A stretch of 64,000 bases of DNA from Psilocybe azurescens. Its lineage: Eukaryota > Basidiomycota > Agaricomycetes > Agaricales > Agrocybaceae. The notes under the pieces were generated by a model. That model did no database searches, was not told where the DNA came from, and was given only the letters and a program-made list of their open reading frames with translations. Each line of letters opens with the position of its first letter. The stretch's first letter is position 1. Below, one piece after another: positions 1 to 11,068 of the stretch. A program made the translations under genes and the position numbers. The stretch spans positions 1,116,001 through 1,180,000 of the forward strand of contig JAJIRX010000622.1 of the NCBI GenBank assembly GCA_023853785.1. Direction: 5' to 3'.

Positions 1-757
1 CGTATAGGACAACACGACATCTTCGACATTCCTACATGTGGGATCGTCTAGGATGTCTTTGTCAATAAAGAACAGAAGAGGCATGTCAACTTCCTCGCCG
101 GCCAGCAGGCGCTGCTCTTCAAAGCAAAAGCATTCTACTTTGGAGAAATAAGGGGCAATCTGTGACAAGAGATCTATAAGAATAAGTTATAGACTCTGAA
201 TAGCATACTCACTCTATCAGGAGTAACATTATACGTGGCAATTCCAATGATATCCTTGTCGGAATTGTTTTTGCCGTGTAGAAAGCCAGGCTCGTCTCTC
301 CTGGTAGCACAGTAACAAACTTCTGCTGGGGCGTAAATGTCCATGGCAACTGTTCGGACCTATCTGCATTGAAATGCACTTTTATACGGCCAGCATTTTC
401 GACAGGGACAAGACGTTCAGGTTCGAACCGACCAGTTCCGACGTTTGGTGTACCCGCAAATCCAGTAGCAGCACAGAATATTCGATACAGAGGGACAGCA
501 GCATAGCTTGCACCGGCGGCAAAGACAATCTATCATAGTGTTAGATGAAAACCAAGGCACGAGAGAATTAAACTACATGCCACAGCTGTACTATACATGA
601 GTAGCGCCCGGTTCTTGGCTGCTTGAACCTCACTTCTTGATTTGCCGAATGGCGGCGGACGAGATGTCGCCGAAGGTTTACCTGGAGGTAACGATTCCGT
701 GGCAATTTTTCGCTGTGATTGTTGAAATAGGTTATGGAAGGGCAACCTGGGCTGCAC
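1..757 (-). CDS. COX11: COX11 cytochrome c oxidase assembly protein (3' end cut by window)
   Basis: COX11 delivers copper to the CuB site of cytochrome c oxidase subunit 1 at the mitochondrial inner membrane. Read on the minus strand, exon 1 (start at 757) gives a basic, presequence-like N terminus, then KNRALLMYSTAVA leading into the single membrane span. After an intron the typical YAAVPLYRIFCAATGF follows. The last visible exon carries CFCFEEQ, the copper-binding Cys pair of the CtaG/Cox11 family, and then EVDMPLLFFIDKDILDDP. At least two short introns (about 530-590 and 173-215) separate these blocks. The C terminus runs off the left edge. The gene is divergent from the J-protein gene at 1095. 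The family call is firm; the exact start is less sure because another ATG lies upstream at 786 in a different frame. Confidence 0.92.
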
Positions 758-1094
758 TTGGAGGCGACATTGTGGTATTGAAGCAAATCTGAGCTAACAA
801 GTTTATGATAAATATCTTACTTCGGTGAAGCAAGTTGCAAAAAGAAACTGACTGTAGATGCTGTAAAAGATATTGGTCGAACAAAATACATTTCCCAAGA
901 TATCAGTCTCCACGTCAACCGTACGGTGTCGCGTACTAGTTAACTTGAGTTCAATGCTAAAGAGAGTCAACGGTACAAACTTAGAAATTAGATTAGAGTC
1001 ACACGACTTGTGGCTGTGTCATGTGCCTGTCACTGGTCAATGCGATGTTGGCGACAGGCTCTTAGGCATTGTTCCATCACCTCGAATAGCCTTC
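758..1094. promoter_or_regulatory. Divergent intergenic region, COX11 / DNAJC8-like gene
   Basis: This 337-bp gap lies between two start codons facing away from each other, so it must hold both promoters. I see no clear TATA box. An open frame upstream of 1095 begins at an ATG at 873, so the J-protein mRNA leader could be read as an N-terminal extension; I take it as leader because it looks unlike the family. Confidence 0.5.
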
Positions 1095-2050
1095 ATGTCA
1101 GGAAATCCATCTTCGTCCTCTACTTCGCAGCCGAAACCAGATGAGCTTGATATAGAGAAGATTTTGAACCGCGAAGCTTCTGCTTACCAACGGGAGGTAG
1201 AAGTCGAACGCATTCTTAAAGCATTCAAACTCAAGTACGCTTTAACCCATACCCTATTTGCAATCTGTTCTAATATGTTCTTTAGCGCGTACGATATCCT
1301 GGATATAGATGAGACAGCCACCATGGAGGAAATCAAGAAGAAGTACCGCCAGATATCACTCTGTAAGTATCGTTCCCCTTTATTTCCTTGATAGTCTAAA
1401 CGTTTTGGCTTCTAGTCATCCATCCTGACAAGTGTCCTCATGCGCGTGCTCCTGAGGCTTTTGATATCCTCAAAAAGGCATGTTGGACATGTTTCAATCG
1501 TCTCTTTTTTCTGATGTTTCTTTCTATTCGACATAGGCCGAGTCTGAACTCTCCGATAAAGCCCAACGAGAAGAACTTGACGCTGTGATCAACCAGGCTC
1601 GCAGCATTGTTATCAAAGCCCTTAACCTTTCTGTTTCTATTTCAAATTCCGACCCGAAGCTCCAAGGCTTAGACCCGCCTTTCAAAACCAGATTGAGGGC
1701 ACAATCCAAACTCTTGTTGATCGAGGAGGAGGTCAGAAGGAGAAAGTACGTCATTTCTGCTTTGGATGTGTATCAAATTAACATCTGCTCGGCAGGGCGG
1801 TCAAAATGAATTTGGCGAATGAAGGGTTGGAAGCAAGGAAGAAAGACGAAGAAGTTGCTCAAAGAAAGAGGAAGGCCGAAGAGGACAAAAATTGGGAAGG
1901 TAAGTATTTTTGTGGCGACTTTCTGCGTCTGTTGCAGTATCTTACTTTACTTTACTTATAGATAACCGAGAACAACGTGTTGATAGCTGGCGTCACTTTG
2001 CTAGCTCCAGTAAGAAAAAGAAGAAGACAAAAGTCGCTGTTCTTGGTTGA
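1095..2050 (+). CDS. DNAJC8/Spf31-like J-domain protein (spliceosome-associated)
   Basis: Small nuclear J-domain protein of the DNAJC8 / S. pombe Spf31 type, which associates with spliceosomes. Exons by eye: 1095-1234, 1286-1362, 1416-1477, 1537-1745, 1796-1899 and 1962-2050. The J domain reads YDILDID..., EIKKKYRQISL, then HPDKCPHARAPEAFDILKKA, with the HPD motif that activates Hsp70. The C-terminal half is a highly charged coiled coil, and the end is a lysine-rich nuclear-type tail (SSSKKKKKTKVAVLG). I chose the start at 1095 (MSGNPSSSS) because the family begins with a short Ser/Thr-rich stretch before DELDIEKIL. The intron at 1478-1536 opens with GC rather than GT; only that junction keeps the frame (see findings). 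Confidence 0.85.
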
Positions 2051-2703
2051 GTCTTCTATTGGCATCTATAAATTCTTCATCATTTTGGATGCACGATTTA
2101 TCTCGTGTCTTACGAGAATCCTTGTCATAGCTCAAGATTTGTACTCGAACCTCACTTATGAACATGTATGTATAAATATCCCATTGCCACTTTCTCATCA
2201 CAGAAAGATTATTCCCAACGCCATGCTAAGTGTGTCTAGTTCTATACGGTCTTGACTGATTTTGTGTGCCCGCATAGATAGCCGATGCTCGTTGTCTTCG
2301 GTCTGCTATATGGCAGGCAGTAACGTGTCTAGAACTATACTGTCGACCTTAAATGCACAATTAACGACAAGAACGGCAATCGAAGGAGAAAACAGGTCAC
2401 TGAATGTCTTTCCGTTCCCATTCAATGGATAACCACCTTGCTTTAGCCTATGTAGGTCTTTCAGTCTTCATCATGTACACTGATGTATGTCCATTTTGGA
2501 ATGTGTCGAGACTTTTGGGTTCCTTCAGCGAATGATTTTATAAATACAATTTGTCGGACGGACCCGTACAGTACATATACGTTGTCAAAATGGTGGATAG
2601 AAAGTAGCTCTTGATATAATACAATGCTGTCAGTAAGTCTGAACAAGAAAGAGAGAATTACAAAGAGTTGCAAGAGTTAGGAGGGAAATGAGAATGGAAT
2701 CAC
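2051..2703. other. Convergent intergenic region, no gene seen
   Basis: These 653 bp separate the 3' ends of the J-protein gene and RMI1. They should hold both 3' untranslated regions. I see no credible coding exon or RNA gene. Confidence 0.5.
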
Positions 2704-4688
2704 TTAGTCGGAGTCAGATAGGTCAATTATGTCGTCTGGGTTAATTGCAAGTATGATAGGTTGGCCTGTTTTCTTGCGAACGTTTTGGTAACGATGGTTC
2801 TGAGACTGAGATGGTCCAGTGTCTGCAACGGCCGCGTTTGTGCGTCGTCGGACGTGTCTCGTCGCGACAGGTTCATTCTCTTTGTCATCAGGCTCGAGTA
2901 CCTCATCGTCCGAGTCGTCGATCTCAATTACATTCGCTATGCGAGATACGGCGTTTGTGGACGGAAGTGAAATCTTAGGGGCGGACGGCATAGACACTGA
3001 TGCACTGGAACCTGAGACAGACGTAGACACAGGGATTGAGGATGGTGAATGGACAGCACTGGTTTTGGATGTGGCGTCTCTTTCTATCTTGGCGCATTCT
3101 TCGAGAAAAGCATGATCAAAATCATTGGAATCATCCATACCGTAATCATCTGAGCCGGGGTCATCCTGCATGGTAGTCGAAAGATGTGATGTAGGAACAG
3201 AAGTTTGACGTGCCTTCCCTTTGTCGGAAGGTATACTCGTAGGAGGCTGATTTTCTTGATCCATCTCGTCAAGGAAGTCGAAATCGAAGGCATCATTGTT
3301 AGCGGAAGGCTCATAAGACTGGAAGTATTCGGGTGAAGGGAGTGTGCGAGATAGCTGTCGTCCAGTGGGCTCAAAATTAAAATCTAATTCATCAATAGCG
3401 GTATTGATTTCCCGACTTTTGACCGCGTCGAACCTGAACCAGAGGCGATCGCGTTTCCGTTGAAATATTCGGATGTGGTACTCCTTTTAGCTTGAGATCC
3501 AGCAAAGACTAGTGTTGCGCGTTCTGCCATGGGCGTTTTCCTCTGCGCTTGAATGTCTTCGCTGTTGTCGCTGACGCCACCGGTGCTGGTCCTGTTTTGG
3601 CGGGATGGAAGTGCAATAATAGGTCTGCTTTGTTTAGCAGTTTTGATGGGAGAACTGGAAACATTGTTCAGAGAGGAGTTGTTAGGTAGACGCCGGCGTG
3701 GCTCCATATCGATGTCGTCGTCGTGCTGTGGAATTGAAACAGGCAGTGGAGGAGAGATATCGCGTAATGGTGATCTTGCAATGATTGGAGCAGGGGCAGG
3801 TACAGCCTCTCGGTCATCTTCCACCTGCTCACCATCGTTGGGATTTGGTGTAAGCGGTCGTCTACAGTAGTGTTAGTTACGGGTTCAAAGTCAGGTTTCT
3901 TTCAGGTGCTTACCTTAACCTCGCATATAACCCCCTTTTGAAATCCCGATTCTGGTTGGCCTCTAGCTCAGCCTGTTTTCCACCCAGAAGTATAATAGTA
4001 GTGGGCTCGAGCATAGCCATACCATTTTGAAATTTAGTCCCTTTGAGTTGCATCTATTGAAATTGACATATAACATAAGGTGCTGTACGAGGAATGGCAC
4101 ATACCTTGTAGCCAAGTGGCGTCTGTCCGAGTACAAGCTGGGGTATTCGACGGTACTCCATGGCCTCTATGATTGTTGCCCCATCTGTGAGCTGAAAACG
4201 AAGAGCACTTCGAGGGTATTTAGGCATAGGCCCTTCTCCTTCCACTTCGACATCGCCATCTTCCTCTCCCTCTTCATCCCCTACACCAGCTAACATTCGC
4301 TCTTCTCTGGCCAGACGAATCTGTTCCAACTGAAAGGCGCTTGTTCCCATTTCTGTAATCGCGTTGATCTGAACCAGAACCGGTGGGCCACCCAAATGGC
4401 CAGACAGTGACGAGACGTGGGCATCCAAGCCTGTACCTGGAACCATGGAGTCAAGTAGATCAGACTCAAGTAGTTGTCCTTTCACGCGTTCCACAAATTC
4501 CGGGAAGGCAGAAACTGCAGATATGTTTTGGTCGCCTTCTAACCATTCCGTGCACCCTTCCAACCACTCCTAAAAGAAGATCAATGTCTGGTCAGATGCG
4601 ACCATTTTGAATGTGAGCTCACTGGATCAACGCGTGGTTTTTGAAAAATTTCAGTCAGCCACTGGGTCACTCGAGAAGGTGGCGCCAT
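2704..4688 (-). CDS. RMI1: RMI1, RecQ-mediated genome instability protein 1
   Basis: RMI1 is the OB-fold subunit of the Sgs1/BLM-Top3-Rmi1 complex that dissolves double Holliday junctions in the nucleus. The first exon (start 4688, MAPPSRVTQWLTEIF) splices at 4625/4570 to WLEGCTEWLEGD. The OB-fold core follows: RSALRFQLTDGATIIEAMEY, RRIPQLVLGQTPLGYK, and after an intron MLEPTTIILLGGKQAEL, the family signature. The rest is low-complexity and acidic, ending in DDIIDLSDSD. The exon starting at 3824 meets a stop at 3384 unless a 50-nt intron (about 3385-3434, donor GTTCGA) is removed. That removal restores the frame into DFNFEPTGRQL and is my preferred model. The gene is divergent from the carnitine acyltransferase gene. 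Confidence 0.88.
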
Positions 4689-4899
4689 GGTTGTTGAGGT
4701 TTACTAACGAGTATCGAACAAAGAGTTGAACGCGACGCGTTCTGATGTATGACAACATCACGTGTCGCTTCATAAAAATTATAGTAATTCCTTACTGTTC
4801 GCCGTTCGGGACGGTGAACCTCGGGTTAACCCCATACTCCTTCACCTTTACTTTTGACCATGTCCAGGGAGGCTTGATAGACGGCTTTTGATTTTTGAA
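4689..4899. promoter_or_regulatory. Divergent promoter region, RMI1 / carnitine acyltransferase
   Basis: Only 211 bp separate the two start codons, so both promoters must overlap or abut here. It contains ATCACGTG at about 4759-4766, an E-box-like palindrome. No other element is clear. Confidence 0.4.
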
Positions 4900-7340
4900 A
4901 TGCAGAGGACAGCCCTGGTTCGGAACATGCAGATGCTCGGCTCTCACAAACAGGGTGCTCGCTCAAAAGGTAGAGGACGTTTACCAATCCCAACCCTTCG
5001 CCATACCCTGGACAGATACCTGGATTCTCTGGAACCGTTTCTTCACGAAGATGAATCTCGCGGCGGGATGTCTTTTGGTGCAGCCTACTCTCTGAGGCAA
5101 AAATGGGCAAACGATTTCGAAGCCGGTATTGGCAGTACTTTGCAAGAGCGATTACTGGGTATGCCATTTCTAAAATTCGTTCTGACCTCTAGACTCATCG
5201 TTCTTATTTCTTATAGCGCTTGACAAGGTGTCTCCGTACAACTGGCTAGATGACAACTTTTGGATCAATAAAGCATATCTCGAATGGCGCGCACCTCTCT
5301 TGGTTAATTCCAATTGGTGGTTGGCGTTCGCCGACGATCCTCTCATTCCTCGCAGCGCTCTGTGCGGGGAAACCAACAACAACCGTGCAGGTACAACCTT
5401 CTGGCAACTTCGAAGATCAGCTTGGCTTGTCCACAGGATGCTACAGTTTAGAGACAATGCATCTCAGACGTATGACAATTGTTATTTCATTGTCGGTGTA
5501 ATTGTCGTTAATTTATATTTCTAGAACTGCAGGCGCACAAACTGGTACATGTGAGTATACTGCTTCGATATGATTATTCCTTCCTGATCAGAGAACAGCA
5601 GGAGCTTGGCTTCTAGAAAACACGTCTAAAATGTTCAATATCGCCAGAATACCGGAACTCCATTGCGATACTCTTTCCAAGCCTCCAGACTTGTCATCGC
5701 AGTCAGCTCGCTCTATCTTCCTCATGATTCACGACTGGTGCTACTCTGTTACTGTCTATTATCCACCGTCTTCCAAATCCGAGCCGCCCAAACTGCTTTC
5801 TCCTGGACTAATAGAGGCTCGCTTAAGGGCCGTCATACTCGACGTTGAAGCCCGTTTATCAAACGGAGAGAAGCCTCTTCGTGTCGGTGTACTGAGTGCT
5901 GATGACCGAGATCGTTGGGCAGAGGTGTGAATCTTAATTTGTCGAGGCTTAGTTGGCCTAACCGATTATCGCAGAACTTAAACTACCTCCTCTCATTGTC
6001 CCTAGTCAACCAGAAGACGTATCAAGCGATGATCCAGTCTGCTATGGGTCTGAGCTTGGATCATACAACCTATAATATTGTGCCATCGCCGTCGTCTTCC
6101 AGTTTACCTCCCAGTCACACCCACTCCCGCACGCCTTCAGAAACGTCTATAGATTCCCACCTACATGCCATTCGCGGAACCACACAAAATGTTTCCAATA
6201 GATTTTACGACAAAGCACTCACGCTGATTGTCGACCCATCGACGCGAGCGGGTGCTTCCGGCGAACATTCTCCTGTTGACGCGCTCGTTCCCAGCATTGT
6301 TTCAGAATACGGATTAGTGGAGGGTGTCGATGCTGAAGCATTCCAGATTCATGATTCTGAGAAGAATGGATTGGTCAATTCAGGCTGGGAACGACTTGAC
6401 TGGGTGGGCGACGATAAGATGCAGAAGGAGTGTCAACTGGCTACGGAAAGGGCTAATACTCTCGTCGAAAACTCGGATGATAGTGCTATGTGGTTCGATA
6501 AATTTGGGACTAACTGGATAAAGAGTGTCGGTACGTCTGCCATTCAATATACACGGTCAACTACGATGACTAATTTTTCTGAAGGAAACTACAAACTGTC
6601 GCCCGACGCGTTCATCCAAATGGCATTGCAGCTCGCGTGGTACAGATATCGCGGTGAATTTACGGCCACGTACGAGACTGTTCTGACACGAATGTTCAAG
6701 CATGGACGTACAGAAACACTCCGTTCGTTCAGTCGCGAAAGTCGGCTATGGGTCTTAAGCATGGTTAACAGCAAGGCAACTGTACGTTAACCTCGTCAAC
6801 GCCATTGTAAAGCCTTTGATAGACGCCCCTCTTTTTCCTAGAACGCCGAACGCTTTGCTCTTCTGCAGAAAGCCATATCCTCCCACAGTCGCCGAACGCG
6901 AGAAGCAATGACAGGTCGTGGATTTGACCGGCATCTTCTTGGTCTTCGCCTTCTCCTTCGACCACTAAATGCTGAATCAGCAGCACTGTTCGAAGATGAA
7001 CTCTTTGAGCGCAGTTCTGAATGGAAACTGAGTACAAGTGGTCTAAGTGCTGGACTGCTATTCAAAGGCACAGGTTTTGGCACTGTATATGAAGATGGAT
7101 TTGGTGTTAATTGTGAGTATTGGTGTTTGAAAATAATAGCTTGCATTAATTTCAAATACAGATCTGGCTGCCCCAGATATGGTAAAATTTGGCATTGAAT
7201 CCAAATTCTCAAATCCTACAACATCAACACAGGCATTCAAGCAAGCTGTCTCCTCTGCCATGGAAGACATGTTTGCACTTTGCCAGGAAATTGCCACTAC
7301 AGAGCAAAATCTGCATGTTTCTGCCCCAAGTCATCTCTGA
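4900..7340 (+). CDS. Choline/carnitine O-acyltransferase (probably carnitine acetyltransferase)
   Basis: Moves acyl, most likely acetyl, groups between CoA and carnitine, in fungi linking peroxisomal or cytosolic acetyl-CoA to mitochondria. The N terminus (LPIPTLRHTLDRYLDSLEPFL) matches the conserved start of the fold, followed by YNWLDDNFWINKAYLEWR. The catalytic histidine lies in GEHSPVDALV (6260-6290). C-terminal conserved blocks are ESRLWVLSM, GFDRHLLGLR and GFGVNY. Introns I could place are at 5158-5215, 5470-5524, 5551-5601, 5925-5974, 6530-6584, 6783-6841 and 7112-7161. Length is near the usual 600-plus residues. The start at ATG 4900 (MQRTALVRN) could be preceded by a targeting exon. 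Base use changes within the gene: after 7011 the coding sequence contains no CpG, unlike the rest. Confidence 0.85.
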
Positions 7341-9253
7341 TGTTTTCTTTGCTTTTGAAACTCATGCTCTACAGATAGTCCAGCCTTTTATAATTGTGTA
7401 TTTTTTATCATACTATACCAAACTTGTTACATGATTTGAATTTTTTGTAAAGCATAAGTTTTAGAAAAAATCTATGGTCAAGTAAAGATCCAAAAGCTTA
7501 TCTGATTCACTCAATGAAATGCAGAAATAAACTTTTAAATCTTTACTTCATCACAGATAATCTTCAGTTTTAGTCACAAACTTGAAAAAAATGCCAACTT
7601 CAGAAGTTGTATACTTCTATCTTGTCATGGGTCACCCAAGCAACATCATTCATTTCCTTTAAAAACTCTCCTACCAAGGATTTTGCTCCAGCATTTTGAA
7701 GAAAATCATGACTGGTCACTATAAACATGCCTTTTTGCATCGAGTGAGCATGACATTGGTTCATGGAGATTATTGAGGAATCCCAAAGCTCGAGATCTGA
7801 CAAGAGAAATAACAATGATGTCTTCCTCATTTCCTAGTAAAAAATAAAAACTATGGTCAGAATCAAGTTGTAGAAAATTATAAATAAAAAACCTTGAAAG
7901 GAATCAACATTGAAGCATTTGTCACCCCAGTCAAGACCTTCATCTTGTAATGCCTTTTCAATTAGACTTCTTTGACCCTCATATGGGGTTATAATTCTGT
8001 AGTTTTTTTCTTCTTTTTGGAGTCTGGATCCAAGTTTAAGAATTGCCTGACATTCCATTTCATTCTGGAAAACATAAACTTAATACAGAAAGAAAAGAAA
8101 AAGAAAATTGACACAGACTGAAAATGATCCTGTTGAAAGAGCTTTTTCTTTTCCAGGAACATCAATAAAATAGCAGGCTGTTGTGGTATCTTTGATCTCA
8201 TGTAGAGGATTAGATTTGAGCTTGCTTTCATAAACCAATTTGGAGACAATATTGCCAATCTGTGGAGGCATGCGATCTTTAAATTTTTAATGAAAATTTT
8301 ATAATGATTTATAATTCAACTACTCACATTGTGTATCAAGAAATACAACTTGCTTCTGTAAATGGGTTATCTCAAAAATGCTTTGAAGATCTTGTAATTC
8401 TTCTTGGCCAAATGGTGGTACTATTATAAGATTAGATCAGAAATAAAATAAAATAATTATTAAAAACACATACACTGTTTGTTATCCCCAATGAAACATG
8501 TTTTGCGAAGAGTATTCTTGTATTTGACAAAAACAGAAATATAATTTCCAACTTCAATCTGACTTGCTTCATCAACCACTAGAGTTTTCAAAGGTATATG
8601 ACGAGTGAATGGATGGATTGATTGATTTGATAGCATGCTCAAGGTACAAAGAATGACTTGAATTCCATGAAGATCTTTTTGCTGGTTGTAAAGAAATTGT
8701 CAGAACGGATGATGTTTGCTGCAACCTTGGCATTGTATAAGTGTTCATGCCTTGAAAGTTGATAAGCAATAATAATTAAACAATTGAGCTGAATTGTTGA
8801 ATATATAACATACCAGTCAAAGTGAAAATCTTTGGAAACCAATAATTTCCATGCATAAAAATCACATTTAATCAGCTTCTCAGCAATGTTTTTAACAGCA
8901 ACATTGGACTGAGCAACTAGCCAAATGCCACTTCTGCTTTGAGAGAGAATTGCATACTGAATAAATGATGCAATAACTGAAGTCTTTCCAGTACCAGGTG
9001 GGCCTTGAATAAGAACAATCCGATGTGCATCCTCTTCTGCCATCATGCAGTTGACAGCCACCTGCTGTGAGGGATTTAATGGTAGTGGCTCAAAAGCAGT
9101 GCATGACTTTTTCAGGACTGGAATTGAGAGTGACCATTCCTTTGGCCAGATAAGTGGACCAATATCACTTGAGGGAAACCAGATGTTTTGTATCCATGGG
9201 CTCTGGTCAAGAAGTTTATCTGAACCCTGCAAAATGTGAAGAACAGTGGCAGC
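7012..9253. other. CpG-depleted block
   Basis: Reading every line, I count seven CpG dinucleotides in these 2,242 bp and none from 7012 to 7740. By contrast the 120 bp at 6181-6300 hold about a dozen. TpG and CpA are common. The block covers the last exons of the carnitine acyltransferase, the intergenic gap and the helicase core, and stops sharply near 9254 inside the helicase gene. The pattern is what deamination of methylated cytosines leaves behind; that cause is inferred. Confidence 0.75.
7341..7599. other. AT-rich convergent intergenic gap, no gene seen
   Basis: The stretch between the stop codons of the acyltransferase and the helicase is very AT-rich and lacks CpG. No coding exon or RNA gene was recognised. 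Confidence 0.5.
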
Positions 9254-10416
9254 ACGTCGAGCCTCAGCCGTAGTTGGATCATCACGGCCAATAGAAGTGA
9301 CAATGGTGATGGATTTGTCCATCAAGGCTTTGTTTGTGTTTACATTGCCAACTCGGCCTGAGACAGCAGACATTGTACTATTGACAGTAAATGCACCATG
9401 CGGGCCCATGACTTGCATTTTGATCGCCTATAAAATACAAATAAGTGGATATGAAAGAGACAGGATCATTTTATTGGCTCACCTGATTTGGGCGTAACTT
9501 GGTGTTATAATGAGTTGAATTGAGGCGAAGCTGTTGGTTTGTGGCATCAAATGACTGGGTGAATTGATGATTGGTCTGTTTATGCTTCTGTTGGTCAAGA
9601 CGCAGGGAATCATTTGCGACCTTCGCGATCATGTCGAGGCGCTGAATAATCATAAGAGTTGTAAGATAGCGTAGAGCAACTAGTTTAGCATTCTGGAAGT
9701 ACCTGCTGGGGCAAATTGTTGGTATCAATCCTCTTAACTTTATCAAAAACCCCTGCTCCGTTTCCAAACCCTGGAAGGAATTGCGAGACCCATGCCCTGA
9801 CGGCGAGATCCAGCACCGTATTTCTATCAGCTGGATCGTATACCGGATATAAGAAGAGGCTCTTGACATTCTTGGTATTGATCTTTATCTTCTCAGTGGC
9901 AACGAGAGATTCGTCAGAGTCGGAGTCCTCTCCTAAGGTTTCACGAATAGCAGACAGGGGTTTGCGACTGATGGCTGAGAAGGCAGATTGGACGTCTACA
10001 GCACAGGTAATGCGCAAGCCCAAGTCACAGTAAAGTGACATCGCCAAAGGTCCCATATCGAAGGCAAAGATGTCGCCCATGGCTCGGCATAGAACGTGAT
10101 CTTGTAGTTGCTTGCGCCCTTCGATGATATTCTCTGGCCATGTAGGGTTATTCACTGGTTGACGTCTGTTCTCTCGCTTCGGTTGTTGAAATTCAATGAT
10201 GCGACAATGTTTGCCGTCCGTGATAGACAAAGCCAACAACCGACCAGTTTCGGAGTAGCCGGGAGAGATGCCCAGTGGGAGAGCATGGGCAAAGATCTTC
10301 AGCAGATCGCTATCTAAGATGTGTTCTTCCGGAATCCTGGTCGTCGGGAGTAGTCCTGAGCATCTGGGGCCGTCCAAGATATTTTGTGCAACATTGAGAG
10401 TAAGGATGGGGGCCAT
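7600..10416 (-). CDS. UPF1-like SF1 helicase with extra N-terminal domain, frame apparently broken
   Basis: A multi-exon superfamily 1 helicase of the UPF1/SMUBP2 type. The start at 10416 gives an N-terminal part containing GDIFAFDMGPLAMSLYCDLG and RNTVLDLAVRAWVSQFLPG, which resembles the RNase D-like exonuclease-type fold seen in some mushroom proteins (weak, from memory). The helicase core follows: Walker A QGPPGTGKTSV (about 8981-9007), QSNVAVKNIAEKL, Walker B VVDEASQIEVG, FIGDNKQ, CRMPPQIGNIV, TPYEGQRSL, NVDSFQG and EEDIIVISLVRS. Against the expected core the frame slips at about 8690 (one T short), about 7760 (one base short) and 7732-7736 (one A short). Either the gene is decaying or the assembly is wrong at these sites. 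The helicase core sits in the CpG-depleted block; the N-terminal exons do not. A second, decayed copy lies at 24.2-26.1 kb. Confidence 0.75.
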
Positions 10417-11068
10417 GGTGACTCAAAATTCACTTTGGGCAGGAACGATGTGGTTTAAAGAAGACGAAAAGGATGACCCAATCGTCGAAAGCCGCCTGCA
10501 GCCTCGAGGTCTAAACATAGTTATTATCATGCGAATTCTTTATCGTCACACTCGCGTTGAACGTGACGCGTGATAGCTCATACTTGAATTTGACTTATTC
10601 AACATTGTGTAGTGTTTCTCTTCACTCACTAATTTATATTATATGTTGCAAAAAGCGAACTGCCTACTAAATCCCACCTCCTATGTTTCGTCAATTCACG
10701 AGATAGACCCAAAAATCTGGCAAACAAAATAAGAGGCACAATATGGGGTTCGACGAGAAAGGTACATGGGCACACCAAGCGTCAACTTTCGATCCCGTGA
10801 ATTCCTCTAGCTTGAAAAGGCACAGCCGCCCGATGCTACGAATGAATTAGTTGCATCCTTGCATGCATAAGTTCGACTTCAGCTGGCTGCGGCCCACATC
10901 CAAGGTGAGTACGCAGTGCCATACTACAGAATTCAGGGTGTTGCTTGCGTCAGACACGGAGCGGGTAACATTGATTAATAGGAGCGTCGGTCGGTACATG
11001 GAATTCTTATTAGAAAAACTGTGATCTCTACCAAAACACTGCTTGTTACGGCTGGTCCTCATTGCAGG
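10417..11068. other. Intergenic region upstream of helicase, no gene seen
   Basis: Lies between the helicase start and the 3' end of the LysM gene. It should contain the helicase promoter. No exon, RNA gene or repeat recognised. Confidence 0.45.

Noticed and set aside
873..1094. Upstream extension of the DNAJC8-like protein from ATG 873
   Set aside because: It is in frame, but the sequence is unlike the family and the ATG at 1095 gives the expected N terminus.
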